Below are positions 1-6,025 of a DNA stretch of 6,877 nucleotides, piece after piece. Each line of letters starts with the position of its first letter. The stretch's first letter is position 1. Position numbers and translations under genes: made by a program. Under the pieces are notes generated by a model. That model worked only from the letters and a program-made list of their open reading frames with translations. It was not told where the DNA came from and did no database searches. Source of the stretch: RUG14186 sp964644555 (GTDB lineage: Bacteria > Bacillota > Clostridia > Eubacteriales > Anaerofustaceae); assembly GCA_964644555.1 (NCBI GenBank), contig CAZXWI010000080.1, positions 1 to 6,877 of the forward strand. The letters are read 5' to 3'.

Positions 1-132
1 ATACAATATGTTATATATGTTTTGCAAATTTTAATCGAATTTTAATGTTTAACCGATTCAATAAAACAGCCCCCCACTTATCAGAGAAATTCACACGAAA
101 TAAAAAAGAACATTTATTATCTTTTCTTGAAA

Positions 133-161
133 TTGACAATTCGGCTTTTATGTTATATTAT
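133..161 (+). promoter_or_regulatory. Sigma-A-type promoter of the scaffold/GGGtGRT operon
   Basis: A perfect -35 box TTGACA (133-138) is followed, after 17 bases, by the -10 box TATTAT (156-161). A TG lies just upstream of an overlapping TATATT (154-159), an extended -10-like arrangement. Transcription would start near 168, leaving a leader of about 33 bases before the ATG at 201. The promoter lies inside the upstream extension of the open frame (from 45), which is strong evidence that the extension is not translated. Confidence 0.75.
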
Positions 162-185
162 TATAGATATCCTTTAATAGAAAAC

Positions 186-194
186 AGAAAGGAA
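186..194 (+). promoter_or_regulatory. Ribosome binding site fixing the start of the scaffold gene
   Basis: AGAAAGGAA sits 6 bases before the ATG at 201. The frame is open upstream to an ATG at 45, but that codon has no Shine-Dalgarno site and lies upstream of the promoter. The site therefore decides in favour of 201. Confidence 0.75.
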
Positions 195-200
195 CTTACA

Positions 201-893
201 ATGGATTGCACTAAAGAAGTAGAAGAAATGGTTTGTATTGCAAAAGGTGCCAATCACGGACCGGCGCCTATCCCCGAAGAAGCCAAATGGATACAGGCTA
301 CGCAAATCAGCGATATTTCGGGTTTGACCCATGGTATCGGTGCATGTGCACCCCAGCAGGGAGCATGCAAACTCACACTCAATGTTAAAGACGGAATAAT
401 TCAGGAAGCATTGGTGGAAACCATAGGCTGCAGCGGAATGACTCACTCCGCCGCCATGGCTGCTGAAATTCTTCCCGGAAAAACCATATTGGAGGCACTC
501 AATACCGACTTGGTATGCGATGCCATCAATGTGGCAATGAGGGAATTATTCCTGCAAATAGTATACGGCAGAAGCCAAACAGCATTCTCGGAAGGAGGGC
601 TTTTGATAGGCGCTTCTTTGGAGGACTTGGGCAAAGGAATGAGAAGCCAAGTGGGAACCTCGTTCGGAACTCTTCAAAAAGGCCCCAGATATTTGGAGAT
701 TGCCGAGGGATACATCACCAAGCTTGCAGTCGATACAAACGATCTTATCATAGGATATGAATTCGTGCATCTCGGCAAAGTTATGGAAGCCGTTAAAAAA
801 GGCACCGATGCAAACGAAGCAATAAAAAATGCTACGGGAACATATGGCAGATTCACAGAAGCCGCAAAATATGTTGACCCCAGACAGGAATAG
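201..893 (+). CDS. NifU/IscU-like iron-sulfur cluster assembly scaffold-type protein
   Basis: The 230-residue product is related to the N-terminal scaffold domain of NifU/IscU, cytosolic proteins on which Fe-S clusters are built. The recognisable core is roughly residues 45-100: a cysteine-rich stretch with C49 and C56, a beta segment (KLTLNVKDG), then the hallmark glycine-cysteine turn (IGCSGMTHSAAMAAE, C77) and the GKTILEA helix. In IscU a third ligand cysteine follows about 43 residues after the second; here that region reads GRSQTAFSEGG (123-133) with no cysteine, although C106 lies in between. The protein is also much longer than IscU (about 130 residues), with about 100 extra residues at the C-terminus. 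It is followed 9 bases later by a GGGtGRT-family gene, and this pairing recurs in clostridia as I recall it. No cysteine desulfurase lies nearby. The scaffold family call is firm; true cluster assembly by this subfamily is inferred from homology. Confidence 0.85.
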   Translation: MDCTKEVEEMVCIAKGANHGPAPIPEEAKWIQATQISDISGLTHGIGACAPQQGACKLTLNVKDGIIQEALVETIGCSGMTHSAAMAAEILPGKTILEALNTDLVCDAINVAMRELFLQIVYGRSQTAFSEGGLLIGASLEDLGKGMRSQVGTSFGTLQKGPRYLEIAEGYITKLAVDTNDLIIGYEFVHLGKVMEAVKKGTDANEAIKNATGTYGRFTEAAKYVDPRQE

Positions 894-897
894 GAGG
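892..897 (+). promoter_or_regulatory. Perfect Shine-Dalgarno site overlapping the scaffold stop codon
   Basis: AGGAGG overlaps the TAG stop (891-893) of the scaffold gene and lies 5 bases before the ATG at 903. The overlap suggests tightly linked translation of the two proteins. Confidence 0.85.
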
Positions 898-902
898 CGG
901 AA

Positions 903-1901
903 ATGGATTTATTTGAAAATTACGCACGAAGAATAGATAAAATAAATGCCGTATTAAATCAGTACGACATCAAAGACCTTACCGAAGCCGCCGAAATATG
1001 CAAACAACACGGTTTCAACCCATATGATATAGTAAAGGGTATCCAGCCCATTGCATTCGAAGATGCTTGCTGGGCATACACCGCAGGATGTGCCATTGCA
1101 ATCAAGAAAAATTGTAAAAATGCAGCAGATGCCGCCGAAGCCATAGGTTTGGGGCTTGACTCATTCTGTATTCCCGGCTCCGTTGCCGAAAACAGAAAAG
1201 TAGGAATCGGTCATGGCAATTTAGGTGCAAAGCTCTTAAGAGAAGAAACGAAATGCTTTGCATTCTTGGCAGGACATGAATCATTTGCGGCTGCCGAAGG
1301 TGCTATAGGCATTGCACGAAATGCAAACACTGTCAGAAAAAATCCGCTTAAAGTAATCCTCAACGGACTCGGCAAAGATGCAGCCCAAATAATTTCCAGA
1401 ATAAACGGTTTTACCTATGTGCAAACGAAGTTCGATTACTTAACAGGCAAGCTCGAGGTGGTAAATCAAATTCGCTACTCCGAGAGTGAACGAGGCGAAG
1501 TTCGCTGCTACGGTGCCGATGATGTCAGAGAGGGCGTTGCCATAATGCATTTGGAAGAAGTCGATATTTCCATAACGGGAAACTCCACCAACCCCACAAG
1601 ATTCCAGCACCCCGTTGCAGGAACATATAAAAAAGAATGTAACGAAATAGGCAAAAACTACTTCTCCGTTGCATCAGGCGGCGGTACGGGAAGAACCCTC
1701 CACCCCGACAACATGGCAGCAGGTCCTGCTTCATACGGCATGACCGACACCATGGGCAGAATGCATTCCGATGCGCAGTTTGCAGGCTCTTCCAGCGTTC
1801 CTGCTCATGTTGAGATGATGGGATTCATCGGCATGGGCAACAACCCCATGGTAGGAGCAACGGTAGCTTGCGCTGTTGCGGTTGCAAAAGCATTAAACTA
1901 A
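903..1901 (+). CDS. GGGtGRT-family protein of unknown function
   Basis: This 332-residue protein carries the motif that names its family, GGGTGRT, at residues 259-265, followed by LHPDNMAAGPASYGMTDTMG. The glycine-rich signature could be a phosphate- or nucleotide-binding loop, but that is inference. Other conserved-looking stretches are the cysteine-bearing N-terminal part (C33, C56, C63, C71), the GIGHGNLGAKLL segment near 100, and the Gly/Met-rich C-terminus (MMGFIGMGNNPMVGATVA). No signal peptide is seen; the small-residue-rich C-terminal helix may be buried rather than membrane-spanning. It is co-transcribed with the NifU-like gene, has a perfect ribosome site, and is followed at once by a terminator, so the two form a closed two-gene operon. 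I know of no established enzymatic function for the family; a role connected with Fe-S clusters is suggested only by its neighbour. Confidence 0.9.
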   Translation: MDLFENYARRIDKINAVLNQYDIKDLTEAAEICKQHGFNPYDIVKGIQPIAFEDACWAYTAGCAIAIKKNCKNAADAAEAIGLGLDSFCIPGSVAENRKVGIGHGNLGAKLLREETKCFAFLAGHESFAAAEGAIGIARNANTVRKNPLKVILNGLGKDAAQIISRINGFTYVQTKFDYLTGKLEVVNQIRYSESERGEVRCYGADDVREGVAIMHLEEVDISITGNSTNPTRFQHPVAGTYKKECNEIGKNYFSVASGGGTGRTLHPDNMAAGPASYGMTDTMGRMHSDAQFAGSSSVPAHVEMMGFIGMGNNPMVGATVACAVAVAKALN

Positions 1902-1910
1902 GATATATTT

Positions 1911-1943
1911 AGGGCACTTTGTATTAAGTGTCCTTTTTTATTT
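1911..1943 (+). terminator. Intrinsic terminator of the scaffold/GGGtGRT operon
   Basis: An 8-bp stem (GGGCACTT 1912-1919 with AAGTGTCC 1926-1933, one G-U pair) with a 6-base loop is followed by TTTTTTATTT. It begins 10 bases after the GGGtGRT stop codon and separates this operon from proBA. Confidence 0.85.
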
Positions 1944-2032
1944 GCGTTAGATAATGTATAATTTATTTGTGAATATTTCCCTTCTGCAAAGCGAAAACCG
2001 AGTGAAGTTTTAAATTGTTTTCATTTTAGTTC

Positions 2033-2061
2033 TTTACTTAACTAAATCACTAATATATAAT
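2033..2061 (+). promoter_or_regulatory. Promoter of the proB-proA-phosphatase operon
   Basis: A consensus -10 TATAAT (2056-2061) lies 17 bases after TTTACT (2033-2038), which matches four of six -35 positions. The predicted start near 2068 gives a leader of only about 26 bases, with CGGAG (2083-2087) as ribosome site 6 bases before the proB ATG. That is too short for a T-box or riboswitch. The rest of the 1944-2032 gap is AT-rich and holds only a weak GAAAAC/GTTTTC inverted repeat (1993-1998, 2017-2022) and an isolated TATAAT (1957-1962) with no -35 partner. Confidence 0.65.
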
Positions 2062-2093
2062 ATCTGTATTACTGAATTTTAACGGAGATATCA

Positions 2094-2888
2094 ATGACAC
2101 TTAATACCAAATATAAAAACATAGTAATCAAAATAGGTACATCGAGCATTGCCTACGACACAGGCAATCTTAACATACGAAATTTAGAGAAAACGGTAAA
2201 GGTAATTTCGGATATAAAAAATATGGGAGTCGATGTTACTATGGTTTCATCGGGTGCTATAGGTGCAGGGCTTGGGAAACTTCGCCTTAAAGACCGCCCC
2301 ACCGATACCCCTTCCAAACAGGCAGCAGCCGCTGTTGGGCAATGTGAACTTATGTATGTTTACGACAAACTCTTTTCGGAATACAACCACAATATCGCAC
2401 AGGTGCTGCTCACTGCGGATATTTTCACCCATGAAAATTCCAAAACCAATGTTATCAACACTTTCAATAAATTAAGAGAGATGAATGTTATCGCCATTGT
2501 CAACGAAAACGATACCGTATCGGTCGAGGAAATAGTTTTCGGCGATAACGATACATTATCTGCAATAGTTGCCGAAATAACGAATGCCGATGCACTCATA
2601 ATCATGTCGGATATCGACGGATTATATACATCTAACCCCACCAAAGACAAAAATGCTACCTTAATCAGTGATGTTTACGATATAGCAAAAATAGAATCAG
2701 CCGCTGAAGACAGCTCCGGCAAACTCGGCACGGGCGGCATGATAACCAAAATAAGAGCCGCAAAAAGAGTTACCCAAAAGGGCATTGATATGTTCATAAT
2801 AAACGGCTCGAACCCAACAGGACTGTACGATATTTTAGACGGTATACCCTGCGGCACATTCTTTCATAAATCGGGGGAAAACAAATGA
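2094..2888 (+). CDS. proB: Glutamate 5-kinase, short form without PUA domain
   Basis: ProB phosphorylates L-glutamate with ATP to gamma-glutamyl phosphate, the first committed and normally proline-inhibited step of proline synthesis, in the cytoplasm. The 264 residues form one amino-acid-kinase domain: the N-terminal KIGTSS phosphate loop (13-18), VSSGAIGAG (51-59), KQAAAAVGQ (75-83), the glutamate-binding VNENDTV (136-142) and FGDNDTLSA (149-157), and the ATP-site GTGGMITK (212-219) with the likely catalytic lysines K13 and K219. The approximately 100-residue C-terminal PUA domain of E. coli ProB (367 residues) is absent, and the stop overlaps the next start, so this is a natural short form rather than a truncation. 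It is the first gene of the operon and overlaps proA by 4 bases (ATGA), which implies translational coupling. The unstable acyl phosphate is passed to ProA. The identification is secure. Confidence 0.95.
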   Translation: MTLNTKYKNIVIKIGTSSIAYDTGNLNIRNLEKTVKVISDIKNMGVDVTMVSSGAIGAGLGKLRLKDRPTDTPSKQAAAAVGQCELMYVYDKLFSEYNHNIAQVLLTADIFTHENSKTNVINTFNKLREMNVIAIVNENDTVSVEEIVFGDNDTLSAIVAEITNADALIIMSDIDGLYTSNPTKDKNATLISDVYDIAKIESAAEDSSGKLGTGGMITKIRAAKRVTQKGIDMFIINGSNPTGLYDILDGIPCGTFFHKSGENK

Positions 2889-4129
2889 GCATATATGCCG
2901 ATTGCGAAAAAGTAAAAGAAGCCTCTTGGCAACTTGCTTCACTTACTAATGAAGAAAAAAACAAGATATTAAGCGACTTTGCCTCTGATTTAATTTCAAA
3001 TGCCGATGAGATAATAAAAGCAAACGAAATAGATGTTGCCAACGCCAAAAACAGCGGTATTCGCCAAAACTTCATCGACAGACTCATTCTCAATAAAGAG
3101 CGAATCAATGATATAGCAAACAGCATAAATAAAGTTATTGCCTTTGATGAGCCGATCGGAAAGATTATCGAAGAGAGAACAATTGAAAAAGGGCTTATGC
3201 TTAAAAAAGTAACCGTGCCTTTGGGCGTTATCGGCATAATCTACGAAGCTCGCCCCAATGTTACCGCAGATTCCATAGCACTGTGCTTTAAAAGCGGAAA
3301 TGCCTGCGTATTAAGAGGAGGCAAAGAAGCTATAAATTCAAATAAGATGATAGCACAAATAATGAAAAATGTGCTTAAAAATAACGGTTACAACGAAAAC
3401 TTCCTCTATCTTATTGAGGACACAACCAGAGAAAGTGCAAATGAGATGATGCACCTAAACGGCATTATTGATGTGCTTATTCCAAGAGGAGGCAAAAGCC
3501 TTATACAAAGCGTAATCCAAAATTCCACCGTACCCGTAATAGAAACGGGAGCAGGAAATTGCCATGCATATGTGGACGAAGATTATGACGAAACCATCGC
3601 CTACGATGTAATACTCTCGGCTAAAATATCCCGCCCATCGGTTTGCAATTCCTTGGAAAAGCTTTTGGTTAACGAAAATATAGCTGAAAAATTCCTGCCG
3701 AAAATGTATGAAATTTTCAAGTCCAACAATGTAGAAATGAGAGGATGCGAAAAAACTTGCGAAATATTAAATAATAAAATAGCTAAAGCCACCGAAGATG
3801 ATTGGTACGCAGAATACAACGATTATATAATTTCAATAAAGGTTGTGAAAGATGTGGCACAGGCTGTGGAGCATATCCGTAAATACAGCACATCTCATTC
3901 CGAAACCATAATTACCGAAAATTGCCAAAACAGGGATTATTTCCTGAGAAATGTGGACAGTGCCGCAGTGTATGTCAATGCATCAACACGCTTTACCGAC
4001 GGAGGTGTGTTCGGGCTTGGTGCCGAAATAGGCATTTCCACCCAGAAACTTCACGCCAGAGGCCCTATGGGGTTAAATGAACTGACAAGCTATAAATACA
4101 TTGTCTACGGCAATGGGCAAACCAGATAA
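2885..4129 (+). CDS. proA: Gamma-glutamyl phosphate reductase
   Basis: ProA reduces gamma-glutamyl phosphate with NADPH to glutamate-5-semialdehyde, which cyclises to the proline precursor P5C. The 414 residues match the family length (E. coli 417). Visible landmarks are VPLGVIGIIYEARPNVTADSIALCFKSGN (start of the cofactor-binding region, near residue 110), the LRGGKEAINSN loop, IPRGGKSLIQSV, the catalytic cysteine C254 in RPSVCNSLEKLLV, and the C-terminal FTDGGVFGLGAEIGISTQKLHARGPMG that closes the active site. It belongs to the aldehyde dehydrogenase superfamily and is cytosolic. The ATG overlaps the proB stop, with GGGGGA (2873-2878) as ribosome site. The phosphatase gene follows after 17 bases. 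No proC occurs in the window, so the last step must be encoded elsewhere. All key motifs are intact. Confidence 0.96.
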   Translation: MSIYADCEKVKEASWQLASLTNEEKNKILSDFASDLISNADEIIKANEIDVANAKNSGIRQNFIDRLILNKERINDIANSINKVIAFDEPIGKIIEERTIEKGLMLKKVTVPLGVIGIIYEARPNVTADSIALCFKSGNACVLRGGKEAINSNKMIAQIMKNVLKNNGYNENFLYLIEDTTRESANEMMHLNGIIDVLIPRGGKSLIQSVIQNSTVPVIETGAGNCHAYVDEDYDETIAYDVILSAKISRPSVCNSLEKLLVNENIAEKFLPKMYEIFKSNNVEMRGCEKTCEILNNKIAKATEDDWYAEYNDYIISIKVVKDVAQAVEHIRKYSTSHSETIITENCQNRDYFLRNVDSAAVYVNASTRFTDGGVFGLGAEIGISTQKLHARGPMGLNELTSYKYIVYGNGQTR

Positions 4130-4146
4130 ATACAGGAGAAGATAAA

Positions 4147-4605
4147 ATGATTAAAGTTATGTTTGTCTGCCTTGGCAACATTTGCAGAAGCACCATGGCA
4201 GAGAGCGTTTTCACCGATATGGTAAATAAAAAAGGGTTATCCGATATGTTTGAAATTGCATCATCGGCAACGGGAACATGGGAAATAGGTAACCCCGTTG
4301 ACCCACGCACACAGGCTAAATTAAAAGAAGAAGGCATTTACTGCGTGCCGCACAAAGCAGTGCAATTCACAGATTCTGATTATGCACATTTCGACCATAT
4401 ATTGGTATTTGATTCAAAGAATATGACCGATATATTAAAAATGACGAATAACGACCCCGAGGGGAAAATAAGAAAATTGCTCTTACATTCCGATGAATTC
4501 GAATTCGAGGACATTGCCGACCCTTGGTATACCCTTGATTTTGACAGTGCATATTTGCAGATAAAATCGGGCTGCGAGGGGCTAATCAGTGAACTATTAA
4601 AATAG
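4147..4605 (+). CDS. Low-molecular-weight protein tyrosine phosphatase
   Basis: The 152-residue cytosolic enzyme hydrolyses phosphotyrosine through a cysteinyl-phosphate intermediate. The P-loop is at the N-terminus, CLGNICRS, with nucleophile C8, R14 and S15 (C-x5-R-S), and the general acid is D125 in the late DPWY motif (125-128). The length is typical. The position that in B. subtilis YwlE is a threonine (CTGNTCRS) and favours phosphoarginine is isoleucine here (I12), so phosphotyrosine is the better prediction. Residue 16 is threonine where most members have proline (RSPMAE), a mild oddity. It is the last gene of the proBA operon, 17 bases after proA, with AGGAG (4134-4138) 8 bases before the ATG. 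No capsule or tyrosine kinase gene is nearby, so the substrate is unknown and the link with proline synthesis may be positional only. Confidence 0.93.
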   Translation: MIKVMFVCLGNICRSTMAESVFTDMVNKKGLSDMFEIASSATGTWEIGNPVDPRTQAKLKEEGIYCVPHKAVQFTDSDYAHFDHILVFDSKNMTDILKMTNNDPEGKIRKLLLHSDEFEFEDIADPWYTLDFDSAYLQIKSGCEGLISELLK

Positions 4606-4630
4606 CGAGAATTCACATCTCGCTTTTTTT
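4605..4630. terminator. Shared terminator hairpin between converging operons
   Basis: GCGAGA (4605-4610) pairs with TCTCGC (4618-4623) around the loop ATTCACA and is followed by TTTTTTT on the plus strand, a clear terminator for the proBA operon. On the minus strand the hairpin is followed by TATTTTAA, a weaker T-tract, so it may also end fmdE-type transcription. The stop codon of the phosphatase (TAG 4603-4605) touches the stem and the minus-strand stop (TGA 4615-4613) lies in the loop, leaving only 7 bases between the genes. Confidence 0.85.
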
Positions 4631-5140
4631 ATTGCAATCTATGCATATTTTTTTATTGTTTTTTTCTTTTAGTTTGCTCTCCAATGTCATCTCACCACAA
4701 ACATCGCATGGATAACACGAGAACATATCGGCATTGCCTTTGGGCATATATTCCATTTCTTTTATATAAAATATGTCCTTTTCATCGGCATAAAATATGT
4801 GTTTTAGAATATCCGTATAATTTTCGCTTTGCATTTTAAGCGGTTTTGCCACAAGGCGCACATTTTCACCGCTTTTCACATCATAAAATGAATAGGCAAT
4901 CTTTCCCGTATCCCTTACAATCAATTTACCGTTTCCGATTGTGCAATTTGTCAATATCTGCACGGCATCCACTCCGCAGCCTAAATTTTCACAAACGCAT
5001 ATCACATCGTAATCGGCAGAATTTATCATATCTATGTCCAAAAACTTCCCTGCCACTTCCACCGCACGGTATGCCACAGCGAGCCCAAAACAGTTATCGC
5101 CGTGAAATTTTCGACACTTTTTCCATAACAATTTATCCAT
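4613..5140 (-). CDS. FmdE-family zinc-binding protein
   Basis: The 175-residue protein resembles the FmdE family, named after a subunit of archaeal formylmethanofuran dehydrogenase but widespread in anaerobic bacteria that lack that pathway. The N-terminal signature FHGDNCFGLAVAYRA (12-26) corresponds to the usual FHGHxCPGLAxGYRA, and CENLGCGVDAVQILTNCTIGNGKL (50-73) corresponds to the second conserved block, keeping C55 and C66. The C-terminus is a small zinc-ribbon-like domain with C145xxC148 and C166xxC169. It is probably cytosolic. In the first motif the second histidine is aspartate (D15) and the proline is phenylalanine (F18), although C17 is kept. The ATG at 5140 is supported by the family N-terminus and by an in-frame stop (TAA) 9 bases upstream, yet no normal Shine-Dalgarno site precedes it. 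It stands alone, converging on the phosphatase gene. Function in bacteria is not established; a link to molybdenum or tungsten enzymes is known only from family association. Confidence 0.85.
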   Translation of the reverse strand: MDKLLWKKCRKFHGDNCFGLAVAYRAVEVAGKFLDIDMINSADYDVICVCENLGCGVDAVQILTNCTIGNGKLIVRDTGKIAYSFYDVKSGENVRLVAKPLKMQSENYTDILKHIFYADEKDIFYIKEMEYMPKGNADMFSCYPCDVCGEMTLESKLKEKNNKKICIDCNKKSEM

Positions 5141-5148
5141 ATCACTAC

Positions 5149-5189
5149 ATTATGCAGAAGCATTCTCCCACAGAACGCTCCTGCATTAT
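5149..5189 (-). promoter_or_regulatory. Long leader hairpin in front of the FmdE-family gene
   Basis: Read on the minus strand, 5186-5172 pairs with 5166-5152 as 15 continuous pairs around a GTGGG loop (5171-5167), plus two more pairs (5189-5188 with 5150-5149) after one mismatch. Two of the pairs are G-U in minus-strand RNA but A-C mismatches on the plus strand, so the structure favours minus-strand RNA. There is no T-tract after it, so it is not a terminator. It ends 8 bases before the ATG and buries the AGGAG at 5182-5178. A role in controlling translation or RNA stability is inferred. Confidence 0.6.
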
Positions 5190-5219
5190 TACCATAAAGC
5201 TGAATTTCAACACAATGTT

Positions 5220-5247
5220 ATTTTACTCACTGATATAAATTCCGCAA
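5220..5247 (-). promoter_or_regulatory. Possible promoter of the FmdE-family gene
   Basis: On the minus strand TAAAAT (5225-5220, five of six -10 positions) lies 16 bases after TTGCGG (5247-5242, three of six -35 positions). The terminator upstream implies that a separate promoter is needed in this gap. A start near 5213 would give a leader of about 73 bases containing the hairpin at 5189-5149. The -35 match is weak. Confidence 0.35.
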
Positions 5248-5265
5248 GCCCCCAGGGGGGATAAA

Positions 5266-5286
5266 GTGCCGAAAACTTTTCGGTAC
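5266..5286. repeat. Inverted repeat downstream of the minus-strand terminator
   Basis: GTGCCGAAAA (5266-5275) and TTTTCGGTAC (5277-5286) form a near-perfect 10-bp inverted repeat with a single-base centre; in minus-strand RNA the one mismatch becomes a G-U pair. It follows the terminator at 5337-5307 and is trailed on the minus strand only by TTTATCC, so it may be a weak back-up terminator. Confidence 0.45.
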
Positions 5287-5306
5287 GAATTAAAAAATCA
5301 AACACT

Positions 5307-5337
5307 AAAAAAGTTCGAGGCACAAACCTCGAACTTT
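5307..5337 (-). terminator. Intrinsic terminator of the membrane-protein unit
   Basis: A perfect 11-bp stem (AAAGTTCGAGG with CCTCGAACTTT, 5310-5320 and 5327-5337) encloses the 6-base loop at 5321-5326. On the minus strand it runs into TTTTTT (5312-5307). It begins 8 bases after the stop codon of the gene at 6023-5346. Confidence 0.9.
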
Positions 5338-5345
5338 CAGCAATC

Positions 5346-6023
5346 CTAGTTTTCCGATATTCCGAATATCTCGGAATAATTCTTATAGGGATACATTTCA
5401 TCAAAATAATCTCTTCTGCACACAACAACACAAATTCTGTCGTAGAAAAATCCCCAATCATATGTAAGCCTGTCCCATGCGGAATCAACCACAGGATCCG
5501 CACTTAATGTGGAAAATCCGATAACTGTATCTTCATCGGGATAGAATAAATATGCACAAACCCTTCCGTTCGGTTTTATATTCTCGGCTTCTCCAAATGC
5601 CTCCGTGAAATACTCTATGTCTTTACTCTTTCGATATAGTGAATAATTAGGTGTACATTTAACATCACTGTATGTGATTTTCACTTCAGCCAATTCTTCA
5701 TTTTCGTCAAAGTTAAAATTTATCAAAGGTTTAGGCGTTCCCAATCCTTTGCAGTCTAAGCCTGAAACCGAAGTATTGGGAACCGTTGACAAAACGCACT
5801 CCACATCGAATTTTTCTTCTGCTGTTTCAACTGTTTCGTCAACGGACAAACCGAACTCTATATCGGAATAAATCGTTTTTGCCTCATTTACCTCAGGAGG
5901 TATTTTTTGCGTTAAATATCTTACATTGGGATAGTATGCAAAAATCAGAAAGATAAAAATCGGTATCGCCCAAACAAGGAATTTTCCTGTTGCATCAAGA
6001 AATCGTTTAAAATGTTTGTTCAT
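5346..6023 (-). CDS. Single-pass membrane protein of unknown function
   Basis: I do not recognise this 225-residue protein. A basic N-terminus (NKHFKRF) is followed by one hydrophobic segment at about residues 15-31 (FLVWAIPIFIFLIFAYY) without a lipobox or clear cleavage site, so it is probably a signal anchor with an acidic C-terminal domain of about 190 residues outside the cell. The stretch IYSDIEFGLSVDETVETAEEKF followed by a beta-rich LINFNFDENEELAEVKITYSD loosely recalls the small alpha/beta domains of secreted lipoproteins, but this is only an impression. Four to five cysteines occur in the outer part. The ATG at 6023 has AGGG (6037-6034) 10 bases upstream; an in-frame TTG at 6029 would have only 4 bases of spacing. 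It lies two bases after a 32-residue small ORF and shares its promoter, and ends in a strong terminator. Confidence 0.8.
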   Translation of the reverse strand: MNKHFKRFLDATGKFLVWAIPIFIFLIFAYYPNVRYLTQKIPPEVNEAKTIYSDIEFGLSVDETVETAEEKFDVECVLSTVPNTSVSGLDCKGLGTPKPLINFNFDENEELAEVKITYSDVKCTPNYSLYRKSKDIEYFTEAFGEAENIKPNGRVCAYLFYPDEDTVIGFSTLSADPVVDSAWDRLTYDWGFFYDRICVVVCRRDYFDEMYPYKNYSEIFGISEN

Positions 6024-6025
6024 TT

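Noticed and set aside
1..44. Second upstream promoter with -10 near 12-17
   Set aside because: TATATA with a TG before it is present, but any -35 lies outside the window, and AT-rich matches are common.
45..200. Upstream in-frame extension of the scaffold gene to an ATG at 45
   Set aside because: A TTGACA-17-TATTAT promoter lies inside it, there is no ribosome site before 45, and a good one precedes 201; the extra residues do not resemble the family.
1944..2067. T-box, proline riboswitch or other leader before proB
   Set aside because: The promoter at 2033-2061 leaves about 26 bases of leader, and the upstream gap has no strong stem or second terminator.
2794..3237. 147-codon minus-strand frame across the proB/proA junction
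   Set aside because: It lies entirely opposite two secure genes and shows no ribosome site or family signature; it is a shadow frame.
4846..5238. 130-codon plus-strand frame
   Set aside because: It is antisense to the FmdE-family gene, has an odd Arg/His/Ser-rich composition and no recognisable motif.
5141..5345. Molybdenum-cofactor riboswitch before the FmdE-family gene
   Set aside because: Such RNAs are linked to fmdE-type genes, but only one simple hairpin is visible between the upstream terminator and the ATG; I could not recognise the conserved multi-stem core.
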